The translations under genes and the position numbers were made by a program. Below are positions 62,713 through 64,000 of a stretch of DNA of 64,000 bases, piece by piece (the stretch's first letter is position 1; each line of letters opens with the position of its first letter). Source of the DNA: Methanomassiliicoccaceae archaeon COG_1 (lineage in GTDB: Archaea; Thermoplasmatota; Thermoplasmata; Methanomassiliicoccales; Methanomethylophilaceae); the NCBI GenBank assembly GCA_028561875.1, contig JAQQTI010000001.1, positions 496,001 to 560,000 on the forward strand. The letters are read 5' to 3'. Under the pieces are notes generated by a model, which made no database searches, was not told the origin of the DNA, and saw nothing but the letters and a program-made list of their open reading frames with translations.

Positions 62713-63362
62713 CAGTTAGCACCGTCCTCTGCAGTGATTCCCGCCTCCTCGGCGTCCGCCTTGGCGGCCGCGGCGTTCTCGGCGGCAGCCTGCTCCTCGG
62801 CGTACATCCTCCTCTCGGCGCGGACGTCCGCGCCCCGGCCGGAGGCCCTCATCGGGTGGTTCTCGTCGGTGAAAGAGGACACGGGGTTGTAGCCCACGGT
62901 GCCCTCCTCCTCCCTCAGGACGATGTACCCGGGGACGGTGACCTTGTGGCCGTCCACGAAGATGTGCCCGTGGTTGATGAGCTGCCTCGCCTGCTTGATG
63001 GTACTAGCGAGCCCCTTCTGGTAGACGACGGTCTGCAGCCTCCTGCTGAGGATGTCGGAATCCTTCAGGACGAGTATGGCGTTGAGGTCCCCGCCGGCGG
63101 CGGGGAGCACGCCCATGCGGGAGCACTTGGCGATGAGCGCGTCGGCCTCGATCCTGGCCTGGGCATCGCCGGCCCTGAGGCGGGCCTGGAGCTCCCTGGA
63201 CTGCTTCCTGAAGTTCCTGAGCATGGATTCGGCCTTCCAGACCTCGGTCTTGTTCTTGAGGCCGAACTCGCGGACGGTCTCGTTCTCCGCCTTGATCCTC
63301 TCGCCCTGCCAGGGGTGGGACGGTGTGTCGTAGCTCTTTCTCGGAAATTTGGGGTCTCCCAT
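62712..63362 (-). CDS. rps4: Ribosomal protein uS4
   Basis: 216 residues from ATG 63362 ([11 protein letters not shown]); ATG 63368 is possible. S4 domain with [20 protein letters not shown] and [18 protein letters not shown]. The C-terminus carries an alanine/glutamate-rich extension of about 40 residues ([19 protein letters not shown]). Confidence 0.97.
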   Translation of the reverse strand: MGDPKFPRKSYDTPSHPWQGERIKAENETVREFGLKNKTEVWKAESMLRNFRKQSRELQARLRAGDAQARIEADALIAKCSRMGVLPAAGGDLNAILVLKDSDILSRRLQTVVYQKGLASTIKQARQLINHGHIFVDGHKVTVPGYIVLREEEGTVGYNPVSSFTDENHPMRASGRGADVRAERRMYAEEQAAAENAAAAKADAEEAGITAEDGAN

Positions 63363-63372
63363 TCGCACCGCC

Positions 63373-63900
63373 TCAGTTGGTCTTCTTCTGCACGCCGACG
63401 GCCAGGCCCTTCCTTCCGTTGGAGCGGGTCCTCTGACCCCTCGCCTTGTGGTGGGTCTCGTGCCTGACCCCGCGGTAGCTGCGGATCATCTTCATCCTGT
63501 TGACGTCGTCCTTCTGGAGGATGTCGAGGTCGTTGCCGAACAGGTGCATGTCGTCGCCGGACTCGTAGTCGAACTGGCGGTTGACGGCCCAGGACGGGGC
63601 GTACTCGACGTAGCCGAGGATGACCTTCTCGAGCTCCGCGACCTGCTCGTCGGCGAGGGTGCCGATCCTCGCCGAGGGGTCGACCCTCGCCTTCCCGACG
63701 ATGATCTGGGCGACCCTGGGGCCGACGCCTTTGATGCTCTGGAGCCCGATCACGGTGTGCTTCTGGCCGTCGATGTCGGTGTTCACCAGGCGGACGATGT
63801 AGTTGAAACTCTCGTCCTCGGCCTTCGCCGGCGCCTTCTTCCCGCCCTTCTTCTTTTCGGCGGGCGCTTCCTTCTGATTAGCTGCTTTAGGTGCTGCCAT
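63373..63900 (-). CDS. rps13: Ribosomal protein uS13
   Basis: 175 residues from ATG 63900 (MAAPKAANQ), behind a strong GGAGGACT; the frame is open to 63945 but without family likeness. A lysine-rich N-terminal extension ([14 protein letters not shown]) precedes the core [29 protein letters not shown], and the C-terminal [20 protein letters not shown]. First gene of rps13-rps4-rps11-rpoD, the usual archaeal order. Confidence 0.97.
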   Translation of the reverse strand: MAAPKAANQKEAPAEKKKGGKKAPAKAEDESFNYIVRLVNTDIDGQKHTVIGLQSIKGVGPRVAQIIVGKARVDPSARIGTLADEQVAELEKVILGYVEYAPSWAVNRQFDYESGDDMHLFGNDLDILQKDDVNRMKMIRSYRGVRHETHHKARGQRTRSNGRKGLAVGVQKKTN

Positions 63901-64000
63901 TATCCAGTCCTCCGTAAATGTTCCCTCCGGGGAGGGAAGACCCAAGCGCTTGCCCGTAGCTGGGGTGCGCTCTCAGTGTTCGTCCCGGCCGCGCGGAACG
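63901..64000 (-). promoter_or_regulatory. Leader of the rps13 operon
   Basis: Holds the strong ribosome binding site GGAGGACT just before rps13 on the minus strand. No TATA box is evident within these 100 bases, so the promoter may be further upstream, outside the window. Confidence 0.4.

Overview
The window reads as chromosome of a methylotrophic methanogen of the order Methanomassiliicoccales, most like the host-associated Methanomethylophilus group. The evidence is a methylamine/pyrrolysine block: corrinoid protein MtmC, two MtmB methyltransferases each with an in-frame UAG at codon 202, tRNA-Pyl(CUA), PylS made only of the catalytic domain, PylC, PylD, and the RamA activase. Archaeal r-proteins with RpoD, archaeal TATA boxes and frequent short-overlap gene junctions agree with this. 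Placement within the order rests on remembered Methanomethylophilus alvus PylRS and tRNA-Pyl sequences, not on a search.

Layout. 1-1161: end of a DMT-type permease gene with two small coupled genes. 1449-11978: an APC permease with a cysteine-bearing tail, mtmC, two mtmB genes, pylT-pylS-pylC-pylD and ramA; pylB is not here. 12135-38549: mostly housekeeping genes. These are two DEAD-box helicases, a ChlI/ChlD-type chelatase ATPase pair, tRNA-Gly, a YbaK deacylase, a flavodoxin-ferredoxin protein, ValRS, GlyRS, two CBS-domain proteins, two UspA proteins, an amidohydrolase, two near-identical small ferredoxins facing a thioredoxin-reductase-like protein without the CxxC motif (better read as a ferredoxin-NADP reductase), two flavin-reductase-like proteins, and rubrerythrin.

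38568-60912 is an accessory island unlike its flanks: lower GC in places, many dead transposase pieces (IS110, IS1634/IS4-like), four copies of one IS630-family element, and candidate defence or toxin genes. These are four AlbA_2/HATPase_c_4 (Schlafen-like) proteins, a MNT-HEPN pair, a DUF6293/CARF-like regulator and two identical copies of a Fic gene. Most of these modules sit between direct repeats: a 98-bp pair around the first AlbA gene, an 86-bp pair around MNT-HEPN, a perfect 43-bp pair around the fourth AlbA gene, and IS630 copies around Fic and the second AlbA gene. A 3.8-kb IS630-cargo-IS630 block is present twice. This repeat-bounded design is the most unusual feature of the window.

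61366-63900 returns to core genome: rps13-rps4-rps11-rpoD on the minus strand.

How the parts work together. The permeases probably import methylamines. MtmB, whose Pyl residue is supplied by PylS/tRNA-Pyl and made in part by PylC and PylD, methylates MtmC, and RamA reduces inactivated corrinoid. The chelatase ATPases may serve corrinoid supply (inference). UAG is a sense codon here, so UAG-terminated reading frames (pylS, ybaK, and the HEPN toxin whose family-like C-terminus resumes after a UAG) deserve care.
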